A DNA stretch of 64,000 nucleotides from Gammaproteobacteria bacterium (lineage in GTDB: Bacteria; Pseudomonadota; Gammaproteobacteria; Steroidobacterales; Steroidobacteraceae), in assembly GCA_004297335.1 (NCBI GenBank), contig SCUD01000015.1, positions 1 to 64,000 on the forward strand, in the 5' to 3' direction. Position numbers and translations under genes: made by a program. This document shows positions 8,202 through 16,000 of this stretch, piece after piece. The notes under the pieces were generated by a model. It was not told the DNA's origin. It did no database searches and saw only the letters and a program-made list of their open reading frames with translations. Position 1 is the stretch's first letter. Each line of letters opens with the position of its first letter.

Positions 8202-10037
8202 ATGTGTGGAATCGTCGGAGCGGTCGCCGACCGTGACATCGTCCCGATCCTGATCGAGGGACTGCGCCGCCTCGAGTACCGCGGCTACGACTCGGCCGGC
8301 CTCGCGGTGCTGAACGGCAGCAGCGAGGTCGCGCGGCTGCGCGCGGTCGGCAAGGTCGCCAGGCTCAGCGAGGCGCTCGCTGCCAGCCCGACCACCGGGC
8401 ATCTCGGCATCGCCCACACCCGCTGGGCGACGCACGGCGTGCCGAACGAGCGCAACGCCCATCCACACGTGTCGCGCGATGGTGTCGCGATCGTCCACAA
8501 CGGCATCATCGAGAACCACGAGGCGCTGCGCGAGGAGCTGCTGGCGCTCGGTTACGAGTTCAGCTCCGAGACCGATACCGAGGTCATCGCGCATCGCATT
8601 CATCATCACCTGCAGTCGGTCGGGGAACTGTTCGAGGCGGTCCGGCGTACGGTCCGGGACCTGCAAGGCGCCTATGCGCTCGCGGTGATCTGGGGCCGGG
8701 ACCCGGATTGCATCGTGCTCGCGCGCGCTGGTTGCCCGGTCGTGATCGGCATCGGCGACCACGAGAACTTCGTCGCCTCGGACGTCGCGGCGCTGCTGCC
8801 GGTGACCCGCCGCTTCATGTTCCTGGAGGAGGGCGATGTCGCCTGCATCCGCCGCCGCACGATCCGGGTCGTCGATGCCGGCGGCCAGGGCGTCGAGCGG
8901 CCGGTGCGCGAGTCGGAACTCTCGGCCGATGCGGTTGAACGTGGCGACTTCCCGCACTACATGCTGAAGGAGATCCACGAGCAGCCCGCCGCGGTCGCGC
9001 AGACGCTGGCCGAGCGGGTCGCCGGCGGCCGGCTGCTCGCGCAGGCCTTCGGCCCGGCGGCGATGGAGGTGCTGCGGCGCACGAACTCGGTGCAGATCGT
9101 CGCCTGTGGCACCAGTTATCACGCCGGCGTCGTCGCCGGCTACTTCATCGAGCAGTTGTGCCGGCTGCCGTGCCGGGTCGAGATCGCGAGCGAGTTTCGC
9201 TACCGCGATCCGGTGGTGCTGCCCAATTCGCTGTTCGTGTCGATTTCGCAGTCCGGCGAGACCGCCGACACGCTGGCGGCGCTCCGGCTGGCGAAGCAGG
9301 CCGGCTTCCTGTCCACGCTCACGATCTGCAACGTGCCGGAGAGCTCGCTGGTGCGCGAATCCGAACTCGTCCTGCTGACGCGGGCGGGTCCGGAAATCGG
9401 CGTGGCCTCGACCAAGGCCTTCACGACCCAGCTCGCGGCGCTCGGCATGCTGACCGTCGCGCTCGGCAAGCACCATGGGATCAACCCGGAACGGGAACGG
9501 CTGCTGGTGCAGCGGCTGATCGAACTGCCGGGACTGCTGGAGCAGACGCTGGCGCTCGACCCGCAGCTGCGGCAGCTCGCGGCGCAGATTGCCGACAAGC
9601 ACCATGCGCTGTTCCTCGGCCGTGGCGCGCTGTTCCCGATCGCGATGGAAGGCGCGCTCAAGCTCAAGGAGATCTCCTACATTCACGCCGAGGCCTACGC
9701 GGCCGGCGAGCTCAAGCACGGGCCGCTCGCGCTCGTGGACGCCGACATGCCGGTGATCGCGGTGGCGCCGAACAACGACCTGCTCGAGAAGGTCAAGTCG
9801 AACCTGCAGGAGGTGCGGGCGCGCGGCGGCATGCTCCATGTGTTCGCCGATCCGGAATCCGGCATCGAGCCCTCGGATGGCGTGCAGGTCATCACGATGC
9901 CGCGGCACATCAGCTATTTCCAGGCGCCGGCCGTGTACACGCTGCCGCTGCAGCTGCTGGCGTATCACACGGCCGTCCTCAAGGGCACGGATGTGGACCA
10001 GCCGCGCAATCTCGCCAAGAGCGTCACCGTCGAATAG
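8202..10037 (+). CDS. glmS: glutamine-fructose-6-phosphate aminotransferase (isomerizing)
   Basis: 611 residues, matching E. coli GlmS. It begins MCGIVGAV, so Cys2 becomes the N-terminal nucleophile of the class II glutaminase domain after Met removal. [18 protein letters not shown] and the [15 protein letters not shown] loop are conserved glutaminase features. The C-terminal half has two SIS sugar-isomerase domains ([31 protein letters not shown]) and ends [15 protein letters not shown], the conserved C-tail. It converts fructose-6-phosphate and glutamine to glucosamine-6-phosphate, committing carbon to amino-sugar synthesis. Only 68 bases separate it from glmU, with no room for a glmS ribozyme. 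Confidence 0.98.
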   Translation: MCGIVGAVADRDIVPILIEGLRRLEYRGYDSAGLAVLNGSSEVARLRAVGKVARLSEALAASPTTGHLGIAHTRWATHGVPNERNAHPHVSRDGVAIVHNGIIENHEALREELLALGYEFSSETDTEVIAHRIHHHLQSVGELFEAVRRTVRDLQGAYALAVIWGRDPDCIVLARAGCPVVIGIGDHENFVASDVAALLPVTRRFMFLEEGDVACIRRRTIRVVDAGGQGVERPVRESELSADAVERGDFPHYMLKEIHEQPAAVAQTLAERVAGGRLLAQAFGPAAMEVLRRTNSVQIVACGTSYHAGVVAGYFIEQLCRLPCRVEIASEFRYRDPVVLPNSLFVSISQSGETADTLAALRLAKQAGFLSTLTICNVPESSLVRESELVLLTRAGPEIGVASTKAFTTQLAALGMLTVALGKHHGINPERERLLVQRLIELPGLLEQTLALDPQLRQLAAQIADKHHALFLGRGALFPIAMEGALKLKEISYIHAEAYAAGELKHGPLALVDADMPVIAVAPNNDLLEKVKSNLQEVRARGGMLHVFADPESGIEPSDGVQVITMPRHISYFQAPAVYTLPLQLLAYHTAVLKGTDVDQPRNLAKSVTVE

Positions 10038-10043
10038 CCACCG

Positions 10044-10631
10044 ATGAAATTCGACGCCGGCTTCTACCAGCGCTACTACGTCGATGCCGCAACCCGGGTC
10101 GCCTCGCAGGCGGACAGCCTGTGCCTCGGCCGCATGATCTGTGCCTGGACGGAATACCTGGGATTTCGCGTGCACCGGGTGCTCGACGCCGGTTGTGGGC
10201 TTGGCCAGATGCGCGTGCCGGTGCGGCAGTTCTTCCCGCGGGCCAGCTACACGGGACTCGAGATCAGCGAATACCTGTGCCGGCGCCATGGCTGGGTCCG
10301 GGGCAGCCTGGCCGACTACCGGCCGCGGGCGCCCTTCGACCTCGTGATCTGTCACGACGTGCTGCAGTACCTGGAGGACCGCGAGGCGGTCCGGGCGCTC
10401 GCAAACCTCGGGCGGGTATGCCGCGGCGCCCTGTACTTCAGCGTGCTGACCCGCGAGGACTGGCGGCGCAACGCCGACCGTTCGCGCACCGATGGCGCGG
10501 TCCGCTTGCGGCCGGCCGACTGGTACCGCAAGCGCCTCGGGCGCTCGTTCCGGCCGCTCGGTGGGGGGCTGCTGGCCCGGCGCGGATTTTCGCCCCTCCT
10601 GTGGGAACTGGAGCGACCCTGGCCGCGCTGA
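10044..10631 (+). CDS. class I SAM-dependent methyltransferase
   Basis: 195 residues starting six bases after glmS, so probably co-transcribed. Motif I, VLDAGCGLGQMRVP, is the SAM-binding glycine loop, followed by an acidic residue at the end of beta 2 (YTGLEIS) and FDLVICHDVLQYL as motif IV region. The C-terminal half is basic and has no substrate domain I can name. Trans-aconitate/ubiquinone-type small-molecule methyltransferases have this size, but the substrate cannot be read from the sequence. Confidence 0.85.
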   Translation: MKFDAGFYQRYYVDAATRVASQADSLCLGRMICAWTEYLGFRVHRVLDAGCGLGQMRVPVRQFFPRASYTGLEISEYLCRRHGWVRGSLADYRPRAPFDLVICHDVLQYLEDREAVRALANLGRVCRGALYFSVLTREDWRRNADRSRTDGAVRLRPADWYRKRLGRSFRPLGGGLLARRGFSPLLWELERPWPR

Positions 10632-10677
10632 GCCGGCGGCTTTGGGCCGGATCGTGCCGAAGCCGGGGAATTTGCTC

Positions 10678-10683
10678 TACAAT
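10678..10683 (+). promoter_or_regulatory. candidate -10 box (TACAAT) for the lipoprotein gene
   Basis: TACAAT lies 58 bases before the lipoprotein ATG, in a 110-base intergenic region. The leader that would result contains an AGGGGGAG ribosome binding site close to the start codon. No clear -35 is visible. Confidence 0.4.
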
Positions 10684-10741
10684 CCCCGGCAGTACCACGC
10701 AGCCTGGGGTTGGCTGCCCGAATCAGGGGGAGTTTTCGACT

Positions 10742-11257
10742 ATGCCGTTCCTGAAGCTTTCGGGCCTGCGGGCCCCCGGAATGGCCGCTGCGGCGGCCGT
10801 GGCGCTGGCTGCCTGCAGCGGTGGCGGTGGCAGCTCGAATGACAGCCTGCCGCTGATCCGCGCGTCCCTGTCCATCAAGAACGTGTCCCAGGGCGGGCGC
10901 TGTGACGGTATCCGCGTGCGCATGACGCCGAAGGAACTGATCGGCCCGGCGAACAAGTACGCGAACAACCGCATGATGGTCGCCGAGGTCGCGATGACCG
11001 GACCGACGGACGAGGGCGGCGCGCCGATGTGCAATGGCACCGGGCAGACGCTGCCGATGGCTCCCGGCAACTGGGAGTTCAGTGCACCGCTTGCCTCGGG
11101 CTCGGCCCAGTGCCAGCGCCACATCAAGGCCGACGGCGATCTGATGATCCAGTTCATCGACGGAATCGATGGCTGCAGCGGACCTCCGCCCGAGGCCGCT
11201 GCCCCGGAGACTGGTACCGAGGTCCCAGCGGCTGTGGAAGAACCGGCCGCCGGCTGA
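10742..11257 (+). CDS. small cysteine-containing lipoprotein of unknown function
   Basis: 171 residues from ATG 10742; the ORF track merges it with a shadow frame of glmS. MAAAAAVALAAC is a hydrophobic signal segment ending in a lipobox, so Cys25 should be lipidated. It is followed by a flexible SGGGGSS linker. The mature part has four further cysteines (GGRCDGIRV, APMCNGTG, SAQCQRHI, DGCSG) that could form two disulfides, and a Pro/Glu/Ala-rich tail. Monocistronic layout is supported by its own -10 candidate and a strong terminator just downstream. No known domain is recognised. Confidence 0.8.
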   Translation: MPFLKLSGLRAPGMAAAAAVALAACSGGGGSSNDSLPLIRASLSIKNVSQGGRCDGIRVRMTPKELIGPANKYANNRMMVAEVAMTGPTDEGGAPMCNGTGQTLPMAPGNWEFSAPLASGSAQCQRHIKADGDLMIQFIDGIDGCSGPPPEAAAPETGTEVPAAVEEPAAG

Positions 11258-11281
11258 ATCCGGGTTCCGGGCAGGACCCAA

Positions 11282-11317
11282 GGGCCGGCACGGAGTCCCG
11301 TGCCGGCCCATTTTCTT
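11282..11317 (+). terminator. Rho-independent terminator after the lipoprotein gene
   Basis: Perfect 12-bp stem: left arm GGGCCGGCACGG, loop AGTC, right arm CCGTGCCGGCCC, followed by ATTTTCTT. It lies 24 bases after the lipoprotein stop and ends just before the GTG of the next gene. Confidence 0.85.
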
Positions 11318-11319
11318 GA

Positions 11320-12156
11320 GTGCGATTGAGCAACGACATCTCCACGCCATCGCGACTGCTGCTCGGACTGCTCGGCCGGGTCGCGCCCGGTTGCGCTGCC
11401 CGGCAGATGGCGAAGAGGATCTCCGATCCCGGAGGCCGCAATCCGCCGCAGTCCTGGGAGAGTGGGCCGGGTCCGGCCGGGCGCGAAGTCGAGCTGCTGC
11501 CGGGGCTCTATGCCTGGTGCTGGGGTGAGAGCGGTCCGGCGGTGCTCGCGGTCCACGGCTGGCGCGGCCGGCCGCGGCAGTTCCTGCCGCTCGCGGGGGC
11601 GCTGCTTGGGCACGGGTACCGGACTGTTGCGCTCGACCTGCCGGGCCACGGCCGGTCGGCTGGCCGGTACACCCCGCAGACACTCGGCAGGCTGATCGCG
11701 GAAGTCGCCAACCTCCTCGGACCGGTCCAGGGGGTCGTCGGCCATTCCTATGGCGGCGCGGTACTGGGCCCGGCACTGCTGCAGGGACTGGTGACTCCCC
11801 GCATCGTGCTGGTGGCGAGCCCCGCCCATATGTCGCGGGTGCCCCTGGCCCGTGCCCGGGATCTCGCCCCGCCACCACGGGTACTCGCTGCGTTCGCACG
11901 CATCCTGGACGAGCAGGCCGGCCGTCCGGCGCAGGAACTCGATCTCATCGCCGTCGCACCCGCCTGCGGACTGCCCGGACTGATCGTCCACGACCACGAC
12001 GACGAGGTGGTTCCGTTCGCGGAGGCGCAGGAGCTGGCGGCGCTCTGGCCCCAGGCACGCCTGATCGCCACGCGCGGACTCGGCCATCGTGACGTGCTCG
12101 CGGATCCGGCGGTGATCGCGGCCGTGGCTGGATTCATTGCGGGGCCCGGCCCGTGA
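11320..12156 (+). CDS. alpha/beta hydrolase
   Basis: 278 residues from GTG 11320. The fold is shown by AVLAVHGWRGRPRQF (oxyanion-hole HG), the nucleophile elbow GHSYGGAV (Ser), an acidic residue in IVHDHDDEVVPF and the catalytic His in GLGHRDVL. The region before the domain (LLGLLGRVAPGCAARQMAKR) resembles the N-terminus of relatives of this family, which supports the early GTG even though no ribosome binding site is clear and the terminator tail abuts it. The substrate is unknown; esterase or lipase-like. Its stop overlaps the GTG of the next gene (GTGA), indicating coupling to the membrane protein downstream. Confidence 0.85.
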   Translation: MRLSNDISTPSRLLLGLLGRVAPGCAARQMAKRISDPGGRNPPQSWESGPGPAGREVELLPGLYAWCWGESGPAVLAVHGWRGRPRQFLPLAGALLGHGYRTVALDLPGHGRSAGRYTPQTLGRLIAEVANLLGPVQGVVGHSYGGAVLGPALLQGLVTPRIVLVASPAHMSRVPLARARDLAPPPRVLAAFARILDEQAGRPAQELDLIAVAPACGLPGLIVHDHDDEVVPFAEAQELAALWPQARLIATRGLGHRDVLADPAVIAAVAGFIAGPGP

Positions 12157-13121
12157 AGCTGCGGTTCGCCCGCTGGCTGCCCGCGCTCGCGTCGCTGGCC
12201 GTGATCGTCCTCGCCGGGGGCGTGCTGTGGCGCGAAGTCCGCCACGTGCGTCCCGGCGCAATCATGGCGAGCTTTGCGACCATACCCGCACAGGCACTGG
12301 TGCTCGCTGGCCTCGGCACCGCAGTCGCGTGGCTGGCGCTCGCGCTCTACGAGATCCGGATGCTGCGCTACCTGCGGCCAACCACGGGCTGGCGCCGGCC
12401 GTTCGTCACGGCGCTGATCGCCTATCCGGTGGGCCACGCGGTCGGCTTCGGCGCATTTTCCGGTGGCGCGATCCGCTATCGGTTGTACACGGCGGCGGGA
12501 TTCAGCGCGGCCGACATCGGCAAGCTGATCCTGCTCTCGGTGATGCCCTATGGAGCCGGGGTCGGACTGCTCGCCGGCGCCGCGCTGCTCGCCGATCCGG
12601 CGACGACCGCCGCAGCGCTGCGGCTCGAACCCCACATCCTGCTGGTGATCGGAATTGTGCTGCTGCTGCTGCAGGTCCTGTACGCAGCGCTCGTTGCCGC
12701 GCGGGTGCGCCCGCTCGGCCGGCTGCTGCCGAGCTTCGAACTGCCATCGCCACGCCTGACCGCGGCCCAGTACCTGCTCGGCCTGATCGAGGTGCTGGGC
12801 GCAATCGCGACGCTCTACGTGCTGCTGCCGCCGGGAGCCGAGATCGGGTTTGCGACCTTCACCGCGGTCTACATCGCCGCGGTCCTGGCCGGTGCACTGT
12901 CGGGCGTGCCCGCGGGACTCGGGGTCTTCGAGTCCGTGTTGTTCCTGGCATTCCCGCAGCTGCCGGCCGAGACGCTGCTCGGCACGGTGCTCGCCTACCG
13001 ACTGGTCTATGAACTGATTCCGTTCGTGTTCGGCCTGCTGCTGCTGCTGGCCTACGAGGCCTGGGCCCCGGGAGGCGGGTCTACGGGTGGGCGGATCCGG
13101 TCGACTGCGGCGCCACCGTGA
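12153..13121 (+). CDS. YbhN/MprF-N-type (PF03706-like) integral membrane protein
   Basis: 322 residues with about eight hydrophobic segments and short loops, characteristic of the LPG_synthase_TM/UPF0104 family that includes YbhN and the flippase half of MprF. Conserved-looking pieces are GFGAFSGGAIRYRLY and GVPAGLGVFESVLFL. By family it may move lipids or lipid-linked groups across the inner membrane; no aminoacyl-transferase domain is present, so it is not a full MprF. It starts within the stop of the alpha/beta hydrolase gene and overlaps the convergent MalM-like gene by 41 bases. Confidence 0.85.
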   Translation: MKLRFARWLPALASLAVIVLAGGVLWREVRHVRPGAIMASFATIPAQALVLAGLGTAVAWLALALYEIRMLRYLRPTTGWRRPFVTALIAYPVGHAVGFGAFSGGAIRYRLYTAAGFSAADIGKLILLSVMPYGAGVGLLAGAALLADPATTAAALRLEPHILLVIGIVLLLLQVLYAALVAARVRPLGRLLPSFELPSPRLTAAQYLLGLIEVLGAIATLYVLLPPGAEIGFATFTAVYIAAVLAGALSGVPAGLGVFESVLFLAFPQLPAETLLGTVLAYRLVYELIPFVFGLLLLLAYEAWAPGGGSTGGRIRSTAAPP

Positions 13122-13701
13122 TCTGCAGCCGCCCCCGGCGTGACGGCGGAACGACGGCGTCGCCGCGCTGCTCGAGCCAGGCAAGCGTGGCAGGAGTCAG
13201 CAGGTCATTCTCGCGCCGGCCCTCGGGCAGCGGGCCGAGCAGCGCTGCCGGCGTGAACACGACGAGGTAGCGCCCGCGCTCCGTTGCCGGGTCCACGGTC
13301 ATGGTGGTCGCGAGCCCGGTCTCGCCGCCCGGCGTGGCGAGCGCCGTCTCGACCCTCAGGTTGTCGAGTCCCGTGAGTCGCAGGACGATGAAGGTCTCAT
13401 CGAGCACGGCCATCACCGGATAGAACACGGTACCAGGGGCTGCTGCATTGAACAGGCTCTTGACCCGGACCTGGTAAGGCACGGTCGCGCGCGGCAGTTC
13501 AAAGGCGGTGAACGGGCTCGCGCCGCTCTGGAACTGGAAGACCGGGCTCCCCCGATCGATGCGGACCTCGACCTGGCCGCGCTCCGGCAGGGTCTGGAAC
13601 GGAAACGCCGCCGGGTCCTCGCAGCAGGCGGGCACCACCGCGGCGCCGGCCGTGCAACCGGCCAGGGCCATCACACCGCAACACAGGAGAATTGCGCGCA
13701 T
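13081..13701 (-). CDS. MalM-like lipoprotein
   Basis: 206 residues. MRAILLCCGVMALAGC is a lipoprotein signal with an LAGC lipobox. The mature part has FPFQTLPERGQVEVRIDRGS, SPFTAFELPRA and PVMAVLDETF, which match the pattern of the MalM/maltose operon periplasmic protein family (PF07148). No maltose transport gene is nearby, so the name reflects the fold only. Family members are periplasmic or outer-membrane-tethered proteins of unknown biochemical role. It is divergent from oligopeptidase B and tail-overlaps the YbhN-like gene. Confidence 0.75.
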   Translation of the reverse strand: MRAILLCCGVMALAGCTAGAAVVPACCEDPAAFPFQTLPERGQVEVRIDRGSPVFQFQSGASPFTAFELPRATVPYQVRVKSLFNAAAPGTVFYPVMAVLDETFIVLRLTGLDNLRVETALATPGGETGLATTMTVDPATERGRYLVVFTPAALLGPLPEGRRENDLLTPATLAWLEQRGDAVVPPSRRGRLQITVAPQSTGSAHP

Positions 13702-13770
13702 CCATGGATTCTCGCAGACGTGCCGGCCCGGCGGAAACAGAATCGTCCGGAAATGCGCGAGCCCGTGGAC

Positions 13771-13776
13771 TAAAAT
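13771..13776 (+). promoter_or_regulatory. candidate -10 box (TAAAAT) before oligopeptidase B
   Basis: TAAAAT stands out in GC-rich sequence in the divergent region between the MalM-like gene and ptrB, 26 bases before the preferred ATG. The -35 is not clear. Confidence 0.35.
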
Positions 13777-13802
13777 ACAACTTTCCTTCGGGAATGATCA
13801 CG

Positions 13803-15983
13803 ATGCCGAGTCCTGTCGCCTGCCGCTGGTCCGGCGCCGCCAGCGCCGGCATCCTGTGCCTGATGCTGACGGCCTGCGCCACGAGCGGCGGGCCGCGTAC
13901 GGAGCCCACGAGCATGCCGACCACCGCACCCGTTCCACCGGCGGCAGCCCGGCGGCCGCACGAGGTCGTATCCCCGCAGGGGACCCGCGTCGACGAGTTC
14001 TACTGGCTGCGCGACGACACGCGGGCCGACCCGGAGGTGATCGCCTACCTTGAGGCCGAGAACGCCTACAAGAAGGCGATGACGGCACAGCTGCAGCCGC
14101 TGGAGGACCGGATCTACGAGGAGATCGTCGGCCGCATCAAGCAGGACGACAGCAGCGTCCCCTACCGGCGCCGCGGTTTCCATTACTACCACCGCTTCGA
14201 GACGGGCCGGGAATATCCGGTCTATGCCCGCCGCTCCGTCAGTCCGGAGGCGCCGGAGCAGCTGATGCTGGATGCGAACCAGCTGGCGCAGGGGCATGAG
14301 TACTACCAGGTCGCGACGCTGGCGATCGCGCCCGATGATCGCCTGCTCGCGTACGCCGAGGACATCGTCGGCCGGCGGCAGTACCGCCTGCGCTTCAGGG
14401 ATCTGGCCACCGGCGCGACGCTGCCTGAGGTGATCGAGAACGTCGAGGCAGCCATTGCCTGGACGGCCGACAGCGCGAGCGTCCTGTATGTCGAGAAGCA
14501 CCCGGAGACGCTGCTCGGCTACCGGATCCGGCGGCACCGCCTCGGCAGCGATCCGGCCGCGGACCCGCTGGTCTACGAACAGGACGATCCGAGCTTCTAC
14601 CTGGACGTCAGCACGACGAAGGACGAGCGCTACCTGATGATCACCGCGCAAAGCACGGTGTCCACCGAGTTGCGCTATGCGCGTGCCGACGATACGGAAC
14701 TGCGCTTCCAGGTGTTCCTGCCGCGCGAGCGCGACCACGAGTACGACGCCGATCATCTGGACGGGCGCTGGATCATCCGCAGCAACTGGCAGGCGCCGAA
14801 CTTCCGGTTGCTGGAGGCGAAGGTCGGCGACGAAGGTGACCGCGGCAACTGGCGCGAACTGCTGGCGCACCGCGAGGATGCCTTCATCCACGGTTTCGAT
14901 CTGTTCCGCGATTTCCTCGCGATCGAGGAACGGTCGGACGGGCTGCGCAAGATCCGCATCCGGCCCTGGCAGGGCGGCTCCGGGGACTTCTTCATCACCG
15001 CGGACGAACCGGCCTACACCGCCGTGCTCGGCGACAACCACGAGCTCGACACCGCGGTCGTGCGCTACGAATACACCTCACCGGCGACCCCGGATACCAC
15101 CTATGACTACGACGTGCGCACCGGGGCGAAGACCCTGCTGAAGCGCATGCCGGTGCTGGGCGACTTCGACCCGGCCAACTACGCGACCGAGTACCTGTGG
15201 GTCACCGCGAGGGACGGCGCGAAGGTGCCCGTGTCGCTGGTATACCGGCGCGACTTCGAGCGCAACGGCAGTGCGCCGCTGGTGCAGTACGGCTACGGCG
15301 CCTATGGTATTTCGATGGATCCACGGTTCTCGATCGCACGCCTGTCGCTGCTGGACCGCGGCTTCGTGTGGGCGATCGCCCACGTCCGCGGTGGCCAGGA
15401 GCTGGGCCGGCGCTGGTACGAGCAGGGCCGGCTGCAGCACAAGATCAACACCTTCACCGACTTCATCGATGTCACGCGCCATCTGGTGCGCGAGGGTTAT
15501 GCCGATGCGCGGCGTGTCGCTGCGATGGGCGGCAGCGCCGGGGGCCTGCTGATGGGCGCAATCGCCAACATGGCGCCCGCTGACTACCACGCGATCGTCG
15601 CCCAGGTGCCGTTCGTGGATGTCGTGACGACGATGCTCGACGAGAGCATCCCGCTGACGACCAACGAGTTCGACGAGTGGGGCAATCCCAAGCTGCAGCC
15701 CTGGTACGACTACATGCTTTCGTACTCACCGTACGACAATGTCCGCGCGCAGGACTATCCGGCGATCCTGGTGACGACCGGGCTGTGGGACAGCCAGGTG
15801 CAGTACTACGAGCCGGCCAAGTGGGTGGCGCGCCTGCGCGCGCGCAAGTCCGATGCGAATCCGCTGCTGTTCCGCACGACGATGGAGGCCGGCCACGGCG
15901 GCAAGTCCGGCCGCTTCCAGCGCTACCGGGAGATCGCCGAGGAGTTCACGTTCCTGATCGATCAGGCCGGGATCCGGCAGTAG
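13803..15983 (+). CDS. ptrB: oligopeptidase B-like S9 serine peptidase with lipoprotein signal
   Basis: 726 residues from ATG 13803, chosen because GGGA sits nine bases upstream; ATG 13794 in the same frame is the alternative. The N-terminus (AGILCLMLTAC) is a lipoprotein signal, so unlike cytosolic E. coli PtrB this enzyme should be anchored in the periplasm. Residues ~50-440 form the beta-propeller. The catalytic domain has MGGSAGGLLMG (nucleophile Ser), TTGLWDSQVQYYEPAKW (Asp region) and EAGHGGKSGRF (His), all close to PtrB. The family cleaves short peptides after basic residues; the propeller excludes folded proteins. Confidence 0.93.
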   Translation: MPSPVACRWSGAASAGILCLMLTACATSGGPRTEPTSMPTTAPVPPAAARRPHEVVSPQGTRVDEFYWLRDDTRADPEVIAYLEAENAYKKAMTAQLQPLEDRIYEEIVGRIKQDDSSVPYRRRGFHYYHRFETGREYPVYARRSVSPEAPEQLMLDANQLAQGHEYYQVATLAIAPDDRLLAYAEDIVGRRQYRLRFRDLATGATLPEVIENVEAAIAWTADSASVLYVEKHPETLLGYRIRRHRLGSDPAADPLVYEQDDPSFYLDVSTTKDERYLMITAQSTVSTELRYARADDTELRFQVFLPRERDHEYDADHLDGRWIIRSNWQAPNFRLLEAKVGDEGDRGNWRELLAHREDAFIHGFDLFRDFLAIEERSDGLRKIRIRPWQGGSGDFFITADEPAYTAVLGDNHELDTAVVRYEYTSPATPDTTYDYDVRTGAKTLLKRMPVLGDFDPANYATEYLWVTARDGAKVPVSLVYRRDFERNGSAPLVQYGYGAYGISMDPRFSIARLSLLDRGFVWAIAHVRGGQELGRRWYEQGRLQHKINTFTDFIDVTRHLVREGYADARRVAAMGGSAGGLLMGAIANMAPADYHAIVAQVPFVDVVTTMLDESIPLTTNEFDEWGNPKLQPWYDYMLSYSPYDNVRAQDYPAILVTTGLWDSQVQYYEPAKWVARLRARKSDANPLLFRTTMEAGHGGKSGRFQRYREIAEEFTFLIDQAGIRQ

Positions 15984-16000
15984 CGCTGGCGGGCTGGGCT

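Noticed and set aside
8193-10355. Minus-strand ORF of 720 residues
   Set aside because: Antisense shadow of glmS and the methyltransferase.
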